Below are positions 1 through 10,136 of a DNA stretch of 64,000 nucleotides, one piece after another. Below the pieces are notes generated by a model. The model was not told where the DNA came from, made no database searches, and saw only the letters and a list, made by a program, of their open reading frames with translations. The stretch covers positions 11,094,501-11,158,500 of the forward strand of contig CM069607.1 in the NCBI GenBank assembly GCA_035771175.1. Direction: 5' to 3'. Position 1 is the first letter of the stretch. Each line of letters opens with the position of its first letter. Origin of the DNA: Paratinospora sagittata (lineage: Eukaryota > Streptophyta > Magnoliopsida > Ranunculales > Menispermaceae). Made by a program: the position numbers and the translations under genes.

Positions 1-460
1 CCCACAACAACGCCGATCTATGTCATGATTAGACCCAGAGACCTAATAAGCTCACATCCAAAAAGACGATCCTAATTTTGAAGGGGGTGAGAGAAGGATT
101 TAAGCCTAACACGGTAGAATCGTACAACCCACAAATACTTAAGTTCTAAAATTATACAAATACTTAATTTTCAAATTTAGCTTGTTGTCTTTTATTTTAA
201 AAAACAGTTAATATAGTCATTTAAATATTTTACATCCCTTTAAATCTTATTTTTGTACTTACTTCACATAAGATTTTTTATTTTATTCTTTTTAATTTCA
301 ATATTTGACTTTTTTACCCTCATTCCATTTTTAAACAATTTTTTTTTTTAACATTTATATCTTTTACAAAAAAAAAAACAAAAACAAAAGTTTAGTTATA
401 CTCATATTTTAAAATTTTATTTTTAATTATAAATCCAAATATATTATGCAAGGCATTTAC
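1..460. other. AT-rich stretch without a recognisable gene
   Basis: Low-complexity AT-rich DNA with long T and A runs (for example around 340-380). I see no coding frame, RNA gene or element boundary. Confidence 0.6.
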
Positions 461-522
461 ATGCAAATTAGTATATACAATATAAATAAGTGAAGAGATC
501 CTATGCAAATTAGTATATACAA
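461..522. repeat. 20-bp direct repeat, two copies
   Basis: The same 20 bases (starting atgcaaattagt) occur at 461-480 and again at 503-522, 22 bases apart. They lie just before the LINE fragment and next to a hairpin. They may be a local duplication or a filler scar at the 5' truncation point of the LINE. Confidence 0.8.
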
Positions 523-559
523 CAAAAAGGACTTAGAGTTCTACTCTAAGTCCTTTTTG
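523..559. repeat. 16-bp perfect inverted repeat (hairpin)
   Basis: Bases 523-538 and 544-559 are exact reverse complements with a 5-base loop. The right arm runs into the first readable codons of the LINE fragment, so the hairpin marks its truncated 5' edge. Confidence 0.85.
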
Positions 560-1211
560 CATCATCTTAGCTCTAGAAATGCTCCTATTCCAAATTTAAT
601 TTATTTCACCCATGATTTCATATGGAAAGCACATGTTATTTCAAAGGTCAAATTTTTGGGTTGGACTATTGCTCATGACAGGTTGAATTGTGCGGATATT
701 CTTCAAAGGCGATTCAAGAATTGGTCCCTCTCTCCCAATTGGTGCTACCTTTGTAAACGTAGTGCGGAATCCAGTCGACATCTTTTTCTAGAGTGTGAAT
801 TTTCTAAAGGGGTGTGGTGTAGATGGGAAACTCTTCTTCATTGGGAGGGTCTTTCCACTAATAGTTCATTATGGGTGTTTCCTGATGATCCCTTGCTTCC
901 TAGACGATTAAGGAACTATTGGCGCGTTGTTGTTTTTGTGGTAGTCTAGTCTATTTGGAAAGAACGAAACACTCGCATTTTTTATGATCAGGAATCTGAT
1001 ATCGGGGTTGTCTGGGATGCTTCTTTCTTTTTATCTTCCATTTAGGTTAGCGCTAGTAAGCTTTCAAGAAGCTATTCCTTGCGGGATTGGTTGAGGGGTT
1101 GGAATCCTATTTTGTCCAGTTTTGATTGTTAATTCTGGATTTAATTCAGGGTGTATCTTTTCGTATAGTTTTTATTAATACAATTTTTTTTGTTTTTTGT
1201 CAAAAAAAAGA
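540..1211 (+). mobile_element. 5'-truncated L1-type LINE, 3' end
   Basis: The sequence encodes the last part of a LINE ORF2 (zf-RVT domain), followed by a 3' untranslated tail ending in a short A run at about 1202-1209. The 5' part, including the reverse transcriptase domain, is absent, as is usual for LINE copies truncated during insertion. I could not find a convincing flanking duplication. Confidence 0.75.
548..1130 (+). pseudogene. LINE ORF2 C-terminal fragment with zf-RVT domain
   Basis: An open frame runs to a TAG at 947-949, and similarity continues past it. The translation has the order seen at the end of plant L1 ORF2: an FIWKAHVISKVKFLGW-like segment, then LNCADILQRR, then the zinc-binding pattern C-x2-C (CYLC) with a later HLFLEC, then after the stop a WKERNTRIF motif. 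In this family the domain follows the reverse transcriptase and is thought to bind nucleic acid. The frame has no start of its own. A second copy of the same domain lies at 18536-18870. The stop and the missing RT domain make it a relic. Confidence 0.75.
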
Positions 1212-1303
1212 GTCTACAGTACTGACGCTCTGATGCAAATCCCGAAGCTAGAATTTTGCAAAAACCCAACACTAGTGAGTTGGTACAAAAACCCTACACT
1301 AGT

Positions 1304-1461
1304 GAATTGGTCCACTGGACTAACACGTTGGTTCGTTAGACTAACGAGCTAGTCAATTGGACCAGCAAGCTAGTCAATTGGACCAACAAGCTAGTCGTCT
1401 GGACAAGCAAGTTGGTCATTTGGACTATCAAGCTGGTCGACTGGACTAGCTAGCTAGTCGA
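1304..1461. repeat. 21-bp minisatellite, about 7.5 units
   Basis: Seven consecutive 21-base units (1304-1324, 1325-1345, 1346-1366, 1367-1387, 1388-1408, 1409-1429, 1430-1450) and a partial eighth share the core agctagtcaattggac. Units differ at a few positions each. Some arrays of this kind lie inside LTRs of plant retrotransposons, but no LTR edge is visible here. Confidence 0.85.
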
Positions 1462-2290
1462 CACAATTTGGTGTTTTTGAAACCAATGATCATGATTTTG
1501 ATAAAGTGATGAAATGTGATTAAAATACACACAATTTGATCATTAAACACTTTAAGATCATTTTGAAAACTCTTCAAATAATGTATTGAAAACTAAGTTC
1601 AAAATACAAGTTATATGAATTGATTTTGAAAAACTTAAGCAAATATGATTAGGAAAAAACTTATACAAATTGATAAAATGTCTACAAATATGATTCAAAC
1701 ATGTTTAAAAGGACTTAAGAACATCGACTAAACATGTTTAAACACTAGGAAAACATTTTGAAAGAAAACTGAAGGCATGCATGATTTTTAAAATGATTGA
1801 GCATTATAAAGGCAAACAGGCTACAAGTTAAGTCTAAGTACATGATAAGCTCTTCTACTCTTTTCTTCACGTTAACTCATCTAAGTTATGGTTTTGACTT
1901 AATTTGTTCATATGATTGCACTTGAGATCACTTGAATCTTGTATTGGCTTTTATCTTAACTTTGGTGCTGAAACATACTCAATTTAAAAACATTAACACC
2001 ATTTTCTATATTGTATAATAGCATCAAAACACTTGAGAGAAATCTAAGCGCATAGACTTGTGCAGGGAACCCCTGCACAGCAGCTGCAAACACTACTAAT
2101 ATGTGAAATAAAGTCGTATACATATAGCTAGGTTCATATATAGCTTTTCCTACTTCAAATCAAGGAAATCTAACTTAGCTGCATTGCAAACAAGTCACGA
2201 TGACGATCAATTCAAATTCAAACCTTGAAACATTAGCTATAATTAATTACATGAAATTAACCTAATTAATTATCAGAACCAGCAAGTAGA
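1462..2290. other. AT-rich stretch without a recognisable gene
   Basis: No reading frame above background and no homology I recognise. The sequence style (aagtgttt, acatgtttaaa words) is similar to the E-family LTRs later in the window, but I cannot align it to them. Confidence 0.4.
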
Positions 2291-2328
2291 GAAGGAGAAG
2301 AAGAAGAAGAAGAAGAAGAAGAAGAAAA
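2290..2328. repeat. (GAA)n microsatellite
   Basis: An essentially uninterrupted run of gaa/aag triplets. A short segment just after it (agcaagtagaaaataaag) repeats the flank seen just before it, suggesting local slippage duplication. Confidence 0.9.
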
Positions 2329-2534
2329 TAAAGAAGAACAAGCAAGTAGAAAATAAAGAATAGCTATATCAAGTGCCAGATATCTGGAACAACTCTAAAC
2401 TTGTCAGGGTTTTTAACAACAAACAATATCATACATTTGATGAACAAATCTGAGCTTGGAAACATTTTTAGGGAGTGAGATGAGATCAATGAAAGAAGCT
2501 TTGTGGAATTGATGGTCATCATAGTACCTTTCGC

Positions 2535-2602
2535 AAAATTGATTTCATCTCATCTTACTCATCTTACTCAAGTGATGAGTAAGATGAGATGAAATCAATT
2601 TT
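2535..2602. repeat. 28-bp perfect inverted repeat with 12-base loop
   Basis: Bases 2535-2562 and 2575-2602 are exact reverse complements; the closing loop bases 2563 and 2574 also pair. The arm contains a short internal direct repeat (atcttactc). A transcript would fold into a stem of 28-29 pairs. It could be a small hairpin RNA source or a miniature palindrome; there is no sign of transcription. Confidence 0.9.
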
Positions 2603-3480
2603 ATATATTTTTTATGTACACAACCAAGCAGAGTGGTGGCATGCTTATGAGTTTGGGCAGCTTGAGTGGTCTAGATTGCATTAAATTACATTAAGAAAGA
2701 GATGAAAAAGAACACTTTGTACTAAAACAACGAAGCAAACCAATAAGGAAAACAACCCTTTTGCACATATGGAAGAACAATCCCATTTGAAGATGTAAAA
2801 TTACCCCTAACAAAGACAACTGATGATAAAACAGAAGGTCTAGATCAAATCAACAAAGAACACACAATTTGAATACAGATTAAGAATTAGGAAATGGGCA
2901 TCAAATTGACTAATGGATATAACATTGAATTACACAATCAAACTAATTCTTTAAAGATATCTTAAAGATGAAAAAACCAAACATTAATAAGATTAATTTG
3001 CTCCACTCTTTAGTGATTTAGCCGAATTGAAAATGGTTTTGAGCATTAGTTTGCCTGCGCCCAAATTCAAATAGCTGATTCAAAGACTAATTTTGAGCAA
3101 AAAGATTAATTGAAGCAGTGTCACTTATTAGATTTTTAGCTCAATCCATTAAACAGAATACACTCTATCAAAGAACCAGCACAATAAAGTTTTTTAAACA
3201 AATGCCCATAATCAATATGCACATCAAGATATCAAGCAAACCCCCCAAATTTTAATAAAAAATCAGAAAAGAAAAAAAGAAAAAAAATTCTTTCAAGAAA
3301 TTGCTAAAATCACTCAACAATAGATTCATCGGACTTTAGAGACAATAAATCTATCAAACAAGCTAAATCATAGAAGCAAGAAGATCTTTGTCTAACAAAA
3401 ACATTGAAACAAAGCAAGGAGAAATCTATTAAACACTATAAAATTAATATAATTTTTTATTGTCTCTTCTCAAAAAAAAA
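2603..3480. other. AT-rich stretch; possible intron of the minus-strand exon at 3487
   Basis: No coding frame or element is visible. If the exon candidate at 3487-3550 is real, this is the start of its first intron. I could not find a convincing acceptor and second exon. Confidence 0.3.
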
Positions 3481-3486
3481 TCTTAC

Positions 3487-3550
3487 CTCCGGTGAAATGA
3501 AAGGCAGAGGGCAGAGCGTTAGGGTTTGGAGGGTTGTTGGACTTCTTCAT
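3487..3550 (-). CDS. Candidate first coding exon of an unidentified host gene
   Basis: On the minus strand an ATG at 3550-3548 opens 21 codons (starting MKKSNNPPNPN, ending FHFTG). It then meets a near-consensus splice donor, GGAG followed by GTAAGA at 3486-3481, splitting a codon after its first base. The 300 bases upstream (to about 3850) are pyrimidine-rich and higher in GC than the surroundings, as expected of a plant 5' leader. The sequence beyond the donor is AT-rich like a plant intron. I do not recognise the protein and found no second exon. It may be a gene fragment or a pseudogene. The call rests on splice-site and composition evidence only. Confidence 0.3.
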
Positions 3551-4540
3551 TGAGAGGTTTTGGCACGTGGGGTTTGGAGGGTTGTCTTGCAGACAAGAGA
3601 AATTGAATCTCTGGTGAACGAGATGCTGGCGGCTGCGAGGGATAAATACTTACGAAATGGCAAGAGTAGGGATGACTGAAGAGCGGAATGGAGGGTTTCC
3701 CTAGCTGAAGAGATATTGTCGGCGAACCAGATTCCGGCAAGGCGAGGAGAGGCTATGGCCTATATTTGAGAAACGATGGTGGATGGAGGAAGACTGGTGG
3801 GGCGAACTGCTGCTTAGGAGGAAATACGGAGAAGAGAGAAATAAATCACGCGTAGTTATTTATTTGGGGAACCCGTAATCACGACGTTTTGTCAAAAACA
3901 TCGTTATAACATTTACAAAACCAAGTATTAGCAAATTTGTAGCGTGTTTGATCTCCGCTTTAAATTTAGACAAGACACTCATGTCCATAACTAGTTTTCT
4001 TTTAAAACTGGACTGTCTGTTCGTCCCAATTATAGCTTTTTATTATTGCTACAATTGTATTATAAGCTATCCATTAAATTAAATTTGATGCAAGAATTAT
4101 TAATCTCATTTGCATTGCATTTTCCCTCGTCTTTTAGCATGAGATCTACAGTGAAAAATTATAACTTTGACAATATTGACAGATTTTAAAAGATTTTAAA
4201 AAGTTTGTAAATGTTTGACAGATTTGAAAAAAAAGTTTGACATTGACATTAAAACTACAGCGCCTAATAGAAAACAGAAATATAAAAAAAGATTAAAAAA
4301 AATGATTACAGCTAGAAAATTTAAATAAAAGAATGCTTTTGTTTGTTTTTAAAAAGTTTATTTTTTTCACGTGCATTTTCATTCTGATAAATATACCAAA
4401 CATAGCTCATGAGGAAGGAGTTTAATTCCAAGAGGAAGCTTAAAGAATTTTATCCTTTTTTTCTTCTTGTACAGATATTAGACAATTGATAAGTCAAGGG
4501 AAACCAACCAACAAAATATTGCTAATTTAAAAAACTACAT
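3551..4540. other. 5' leader-like segment, then AT-rich DNA
   Basis: 3551-3850 is the CT-rich possible leader of the minus-strand exon. From about 3850 to 3960 there are words such as acgacgttttgtc that recall subterminal repeats of DNA transposons, but no terminal inverted repeats are visible. The rest to 4540 is AT-rich without features. Confidence 0.3.
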
Positions 4541-4774
4541 CATTAAAGGTATCTTTATTTATTTATTTTTTTGGTCCTTAATGTCTTAGCTAACTCTTTT
4601 ATAGGAGCGAGACTAATCTCGAATTCAGCGCCCCGAGAGAATAAATAGCTAGCACCTTTCCATCAGTGCATGTCATAATGAAGCTCGAACCCGTGACCAC
4701 GTCCCTCAACCCACTAAGGCGCAGGTACCTTTGCCAACTGCACTGCAATTAGCTGGGTCATTAAATGTATCTTT
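4541..4774 (-). mobile_element. tRNA-derived SINE with target-site duplication
   Basis: The element body (4557-4758) reads on the minus strand. Near its 5' end is an A-box-like segment (gttggcaaaggtacctg), then a B box (gggttcgagcttc) at tRNA-like spacing, then a body. Its 3' tail is taaataaataaag-like. It is flanked by a 16-base duplication differing at one position: 4541-4556 (cattaaaggtatcttt) and 4759-4774 (cattaaatgtatcttt). Box A/B promoter, A-rich tail and long duplication are the hallmarks of a SINE mobilised by a LINE machinery. Confidence 0.75.
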
Positions 4775-5235
4775 CCTAGCAGATATCATCTACAGGAACA
4801 CCCTTTATATGTGTACCTAGTCGCTATTAGAATTTGGCTACAATTAAACACGGAATCTTTGTTGCACGACTAAACTTCCCCAATCATCAACCTCCAACGC
4901 CACCATATCTATCCTCTTAGTCTCAATCTCAACGGGGTCTTGTGCGATGGAAAGAGTTATCGTCTTGATGATACCACCCTTCGCAACACCACCATATCTA
5001 CTCATGATTAGATCGTCGCTGCCGTCGAAGGAATAATAAAACCAAGAAAGCATGTTCATAAACAACACTGGAAGGACGCATTTGAGAGGTTGGTTGATTG
5101 GTTAAAGTCCCTGCTGCCATCAACCACAACAACAAAAGAAGCAATTAATTTTTCATCTTCCTCTTCTTTTTTTCATAAAAAAAAAATACAGGAAAAGAAA
5201 GAATATAATACTTTGGCTACCTTCTCTTTTTAATT
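4775..5235. other. No recognisable gene
   Basis: Short frames on both strands have no recognisable domains. The minus-strand frame around 4844-5068 could be a gene remnant, but nothing supports this beyond being open. Confidence 0.3.
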
Positions 5236-5444
5236 TGAGAAAGGACAAATGGCTAATGAAATCGCCTATCACCAATCAACTTCCTCAGTTGATCCTTGCC
5301 AAAGTTACTTTTAGCAATTGTACAACACTGGCAGCTCTTCAAACAACTTGTAAGCATAAAAAATTTAGAATCGGCGCCCACCTCTGCTTTTGCATTTACA
5401 CAATCATCTTAACCCATCTTTGTTGCAGGGCTTTGGATGATAAC
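5236..5444 (+). other. Exon-intron-exon-like stretch interrupted by the copia insertion
   Basis: A GTAAGCAT donor at 5350 and a pyrimidine-rich tract ending TTTGTTGCAG at 5428 delimit a 79-base intron-like segment, a usual size for a short plant intron. The following exon-like DNA (from 5429) is cut at 5444 by the copia element and resumes after 10718. The joined flank reads as a short acidic peptide or, in another frame, ends at a stop. I cannot settle the frame across the splice, so this is a weak candidate for a disrupted host gene or pseudogene. Confidence 0.25.
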
Positions 5445-6003
5445 TGTTGAGAAAATTAATGGCTGTAAAGAAATAAATTTCACAAACTCAGAATAATTTC
5501 CCAAACTAAAATAGAACAAATAACACCAAAGATTTTAGCGTGGAAAACCCTACAAAAATGAGGTAAAAACCACGGGACCCGTAGGCCGCTTAAAAACTTC
5601 CACTATAATAAAATGAGATTACAAACTTCATCCTTAGGTGTATCTCTCACAAAAATATAATAACTATGTATCTTCAATTTGTGGGCAAAACTTCACAAAT
5701 TGGCTCACACTTTTCTTCTCAAAGAAACTCTCTTTGAGACTCTCTAGATCTCTCAGATTTGATCTCTAGAATAGATCTCTAGAAATGATTTTTAAGATCA
5801 AAGTAAGGCTCTATTTATAGGAGTATTCAGGGGCATTTTTGTAATTATAAAAAATATATTATAATACATTTTTCAAATCTTACAGCGCTTGAATTTTTGA
5901 CAATTTCATTTGCAAATTGTTGTTGGCCGCCCTATTTGATTTATTTGTTGGCCGCCCTATTTTGACCATTTTTTGGCTACTAACAAATTGAGGTGGACCA
6001 ACA
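5445..6003 (-). repeat. Copia 3' LTR
   Basis: 559-bp LTR, TGTTG to CAACA. It contains a TATA-like ctataaatag on the minus strand (5811-5820). It matches the LTR at 10137-10718 along its length but lacks one short duplication present there. Confidence 0.95.
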
Positions 6004-6019
6004 AATTTCCCCCTCCACC
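6004..6019 (-). promoter_or_regulatory. Copia polypurine tract
   Basis: On the minus strand ggtggagggggaaatt lies between the polyprotein stop and the 3' LTR, the position and composition expected for the plus-strand DNA primer. Confidence 0.85.
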
Positions 6020-6600
6020 TCATGTGGAACATGGCTCCTCCACACCTGCAATCTCTCTACAGATAGCAAGTTTTTCTCTGGTCAGAGACTTTGTCATCAT
6101 ATCTGCCCCGTTGTCATTAGTGTGGATCTTCTCAACTTGCAGCAGTTTATTTTCCAGCACATCACGAATCCAATGATACCTCACGTCGATGTGCTTGGAC
6201 CTTGAGTGGAAGGTTGAGTTCTTGCTGAGGTGAATTGCGCTCTGACTGTCGCAATAGATAATATAATTTTCTTGGTTCTGATGCAATTCTTGTAGGAACT
6301 TTTTCATCCACAGGATCTCCGTACAACCTTCAGTGATTGCAATGTACTCTGCTTCTGTGGTACTTAAGGCAATATACTTCTGTAATCGTGATTGCCATGA
6401 GACAGCTCCCCCTGCAAATGTTATTAGGTACCCGGATATCGACTTTCTCGTATCCACGTCGCCAGCCATATCTGAATCTGTAAATCCTTCTAATACAGGT
6501 TTATCATTACCAAAACATAAACAATGACTAGAAGTACCTCTAAGATACCTGAGTATCCATTTGACAGTTGTCCAATGTTCCTTTCCAGGATTTGATAGAA
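6020..6600 (-). pseudogene. Copia RNase H
   Basis: The frame has the plant copia RNase H signature: a DSDMAGD motif, SISGYLITFAGGAVSW, then STTEAEYIA followed by WMKKFLQEL, and the HIDVRYHWIRD segment near the end. It ends at TGA 6022-6020 just before the polypurine tract, so this is the natural end of the polyprotein. A TGA at about 6602-6604, likely from CGA, separates it from RT in the same frame. It would degrade the RNA strand during reverse transcription. Confidence 0.9.
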
Positions 6601-7570
6601 ATCAGCTCACAACACCAACAACATGAGCAATGTCTGGTCTGGCGCATACCATAGCGTACATTAGACTGCCAACTACTGATGCATAAGGCACCTTGCTTAT
6701 CTCTGATTTCTCCTCCTCGCTTGAAGGACACTGGCTCGCATTAAGCTTGAAGTGGCTTGCCAGTGGAGAACTAACAGGTTTAGCTTTGCTCATGTTGAAC
6801 CGCTCTAAAACTTTCTCAATATACTTCTCTTAAGATAGCCAAAGTCTCTTGTTCTTTCTGTCACGAACAATCTTCATGCCAAGGATTTGTTTTGCAGGTC
6901 CTAAGTCTTTCATTGCAAATGACTTGCTCAACTCTTTCTTCAACTTGTTAATCTTGCCGATATCTTGGCCTACAATTAACATATCATCAACATAAAGCAA
7001 AAGAATAATAAAATCACCATCAGAGAATTTCTTGATGAAGACGCAGTGATCAGCTGTCTTTCGGTTGTACTCCGTTTTCTCCATGAACGAGTCGAACTTT
7101 TTATACCACTGCCTCGGTGCCTGTTTCAAACCGTACAGAATTTTCTTTAGCCTGCATACCAGCTTCTCTTTTCTTTTGTCTTGGAAACCTTCGGGCTGCT
7201 CCATATAGATTTCCTTGTCAAGATCACCGTGTAAGAATGCGATTTTTACATCAAGTTGTTCAACCTCTAGATTAAGACTAGCTGTCAAGCCAAGAACAAC
7301 TCGGATCGAAGACATTTTTACCACCGGTGAGAAGATTTCATCGAAGTCAACGCCTTTCTTCTGCCCGAATCCTTTCACAACCAATCTTTCTTTGTATCGA
7401 GGTTGCGAGCTACCTTATTCGCTTTTGATCCTGTACACCCACTTGTTCTTGAGGGTTTTCCTTCCCTGCGGTAATTTCACCAGGTCAAATGTGTGGCTCT
7501 CATGTAGAGATTTCATTTCTTCCTGCATGGCTTTCATCCACCCAGCCTTATGTTGGTCAGTGATAGCTTC
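6601..7570 (-). pseudogene. Copia reverse transcriptase
   Basis: The translation shows an NKWVYRIK start, KGFGQKKGVDFDEIFSPVV, the LDVKIAFLHGDL block, MEQPEGF, LKQAPRQWY and the catalytic YVDD box (LLLYVDDMLIVG at about 6965-7000), then GSLMYAM and RPDIAH. All lie in one frame with integrase and RNase H, interrupted by TAA at 7417-7415 and TAA at 6832-6830. The second probably arose from CAA. Without these stops the domain would be complete. It would copy element RNA into DNA in virus-like particles. Confidence 0.92.
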
Positions 7571-9000
7571 GGTATAGCTCTCTGGTTCTCCCCCGTCAGT
7601 GAGCATCACATAGTCGCTAGGAGAATATATTCGACTTGGTTGTCGCTCTCTGGTGGATCTCCTTAGCCGTGCTTCTGGTTCTGAACTACGAGCTGGTGGA
7701 ACATCATCATCAGTATCTGGTGCAGCTCCCTTGTCATCTGGATTTGTTGGTGGAGAGATTGGTTCCAGATTAACTGGAATTTCATATGATTGTGGCTTCT
7801 CAGGTTTCTGAAAATCCTCGATCGTCTGATCTTCAAGAAACACCACGTCTCTGCTTCTGACAATCCTTTTGTTGACAGGATCCCAAAATCTGTAGCCGAA
7901 TTTTTCATTGGAATATCCCACAAAGATACACTGCTTCGCTTTTCCATCCAGCTTGGACATCTTGTCTTTAGGGATGTGAACAAATTCTCTGCAGCCGAAT
8001 ACTTTCAAGTATTTGTAAGAAACGTCTTTCCCCGTCCAAGCCTTTTCTGGTACGTCGTAGTTCAGTGGAACTGATGGAGAAAGGTTGATTAAATTGACTG
8101 CTGTCCTCATTGCCTCCCCCCAATAGGAGTTTGGCAGTTTTGTATTTGAGAGCATACATCTTACTCTTTCACAAATGGTTCTGTTCATTCTCTCTGCGAC
8201 ATCGTTGTGTTGAGGTGTCTTTGGTACCGATTTTTCCAGCCTGATGCCGAAACTTCTACAGTACTCCTCGAATGATCCGCGATACTCACCGCCATTGTCT
8301 GCACGTACACACTTCAAACGTCTGCCAGTTTCTCTCTCAACTTTTACATGAAATTGCTTGAAAACTTCCTGCACTTGATCTTTAGTTTTCAAAGCAAAGG
8401 CCCACACTTTTCTAGAGTGATCATCAATAAAAGTCACAAAATAATGAGCACCTCCTAGTGACTTACAACTCATTGTGCAGACATCTGTGTGTATTAAATC
8501 TAGAATATTTGCCTTTCTAGATGGTGGGGAACTACGAAATGCAACTCTATGTTGTTTACCCATAATACAATCAACACAAGTACGTAAAGATGTACCTTTC
8601 ATTCCTAGCAAGAGCTCCTTCTTGGAAAGAATTTTGAGGCCCTTTTCACTCATGTGGCCGAGCCGCTTATGCCATAACTCGATGGGAACTTCTTTCCTCA
8701 TGGTATTTACTTCTCCTCTACACAGCTTGGCTTCTGTGAAGTAGAGTGATGTATCTTTCTTGCTTTTGGCTACTACCAAGTTTCCTTTGGTGAGCTTCCA
8801 TTTTCCTTCACCAAAGTTATTATTGTAGCCATCGTCATCAAGCATTCCGGTGGAGATCAAATTGAGGTGGATATCAGGAACATGCCTCACATCTTTCAAG
8901 AGTAACCTGCATCCAAGGTTAGTTTCTAAATAAATATTACCGATGCTGATAATTTTGGATGCATTATCATTTCTCATCCTCACTCGTTCGAAATCACCTT
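7571..9000 (-). pseudogene. Copia GAG-pre-integrase and integrase domains
   Basis: An uninterrupted frame from 8983 down to 7418 carries the zinc-binding region (LWHKRLGHMSEKG with a following CVDC), then the DDE core. The acidic residues are in IHTDV, in RADNGGEY and in DVAERMNRT, consistent with a D,D-35-E arrangement. A Tork-like C-terminal part follows (KVFGC, FVGYSNEKFGYRFWDP, RSRDVVF). The usual PQHNGVAER motif reads PQHNDVAER here. Integrase would insert the DNA copy into the genome. Confidence 0.93.
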
Positions 9001-9189
9001 GAGTGTAGGCTGAGAAGAAATCTCGTCGTGAGGTGACATGGTAGGAAGCACCTGAGTCAACTACCCATGTAGAGTCTTGACATGCAAGGTTGACATAATC
9101 AGCATCTCGAACAATGACAACTTCTTCAGTGAGAGTTGCGCTGCCATTTGTTCGGGTTTCTGCTTCTTGATTTCTAGATCGTTCTGCCT
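9001..9189 (-). pseudogene. Copia aspartic protease, N-terminal part
   Basis: In the same frame as integrase, WVVDSGASYHVT holds the catalytic D-S-G triad at about 9035-9055. It is preceded by the end of gag with a CCHC-like knuckle (CHHCGKHRHF, then a stop, then EC). The active-site motif itself is intact. Confidence 0.85.
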
Positions 9190-9988
9190 TTAGCTTTCGA
9201 CATTCTCAAATGAAGTGTCTGTGCTTGCCGCAATGATGACACTTCTTGTCATGCCTCGATCTGGACTTCGAGCGTCCTCTTTGCTGACTTTGGTTACGAG
9301 GATTTCTGCTTTTACTTCTTCCGTGGCATTCTTGCTTGCCTTGTTTTCCATGACAAGTGCTTCAGTTTCAGGAGTATTTCCTTCGTCTTTTCGTCGAGAC
9401 TCTTCCTTCAGCATTCTGTCTTTTACCATATTCATGGTAAGCTTGCCGTCAGAAGCTGAGTTACTAACTGACACAACTAGAGTGTCCCAACTTTTTGGTA
9501 GAGAACTCAGCATCAACAACGCTTGTAGCTCGTCATGTACGGGTCATCTTCATAGAATTGAGTTGATCTACAATGCCTTGGAACTTCCTCATGTGTTCCG
9601 AGACGCTGCTTCCATCTTTATACTTCAAATTGACTAATCATCGCATCAGATTAGCTTTATTCTGTGCGGTTGTCCTCACATACATTTTCTCCAACTTTTG
9701 CCAAAGAACGTAAGCATCCTGTTCATTAGCAAATTTTTGAAAAATGCTCTTGTCGATCCATTGTCTGATTTGAGCAGCACACTTTCGGTTCAGCATGACC
9801 CAGTCAGCGTCTGTGCTGTTTGTTTTTGGTGTCTTGTCATCTGGTCAAGTTGTAGTCACGACTTTCTCTTTCGGCATTACAATCGGCTTCCACAGATCTT
9901 TAATGTATAAAATATCCTCCATCTTCGGCTTCCAAATTGCATAATTAAATGCAGTCAACTTGATCATATTGTCTGTGCTCTCCTCCAT
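9190..9988 (-). pseudogene. Copia Gag (UBN2-type), frameshifted
   Basis: An ATG at 9988-9986 (METESTDN-like start, more exactly MEESTDNMIKL) opens a Gag with FNYAIWKPKMEDIL, VLWQKLEKMYV and the VSEHMRKFQGIVDQL segment typical of plant copia Gag. Frame changes and stops occur around 9840, 9640 and 9530. The C-terminal half continues in another frame (SSLPKSWDTLVVSVS, then DRMLKEESRR). Gag would form the particle shell. The damage is heavier here than in pol. Confidence 0.85.
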
Positions 9989-10121
9989 TTGAGTTGTCAG
10001 TCAACAGGTTTCACGGAGCTTGATCATATTGCCTGTGCTCATAGTACCTGCCGACAAAACAGTGTCGTATACGTCAATAGTACTGTATGTGTGAACAATA
10101 CCTTCGCTGAAAATGACCCAG

Positions 10122-10133
10122 GCTCTGATACCA
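10122..10133 (-). promoter_or_regulatory. Copia primer binding site
   Basis: On the minus strand TGGTATCAGAGC lies three bases inside the 5' LTR end. It is complementary to the 3' end of plant initiator-Met tRNA, the usual primer for copia elements. Confidence 0.92.
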
Positions 10134-10136
10134 CTT

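Noticed and set aside
1304..1461. CRISPR array
   Set aside because: Units are contiguous without spacers and the DNA is plant nuclear.
7215..8744. Plus-strand open frames inside the copia polyprotein
   Set aside because: They lie opposite strong minus-strand integrase and RT motifs and have no domain of their own.
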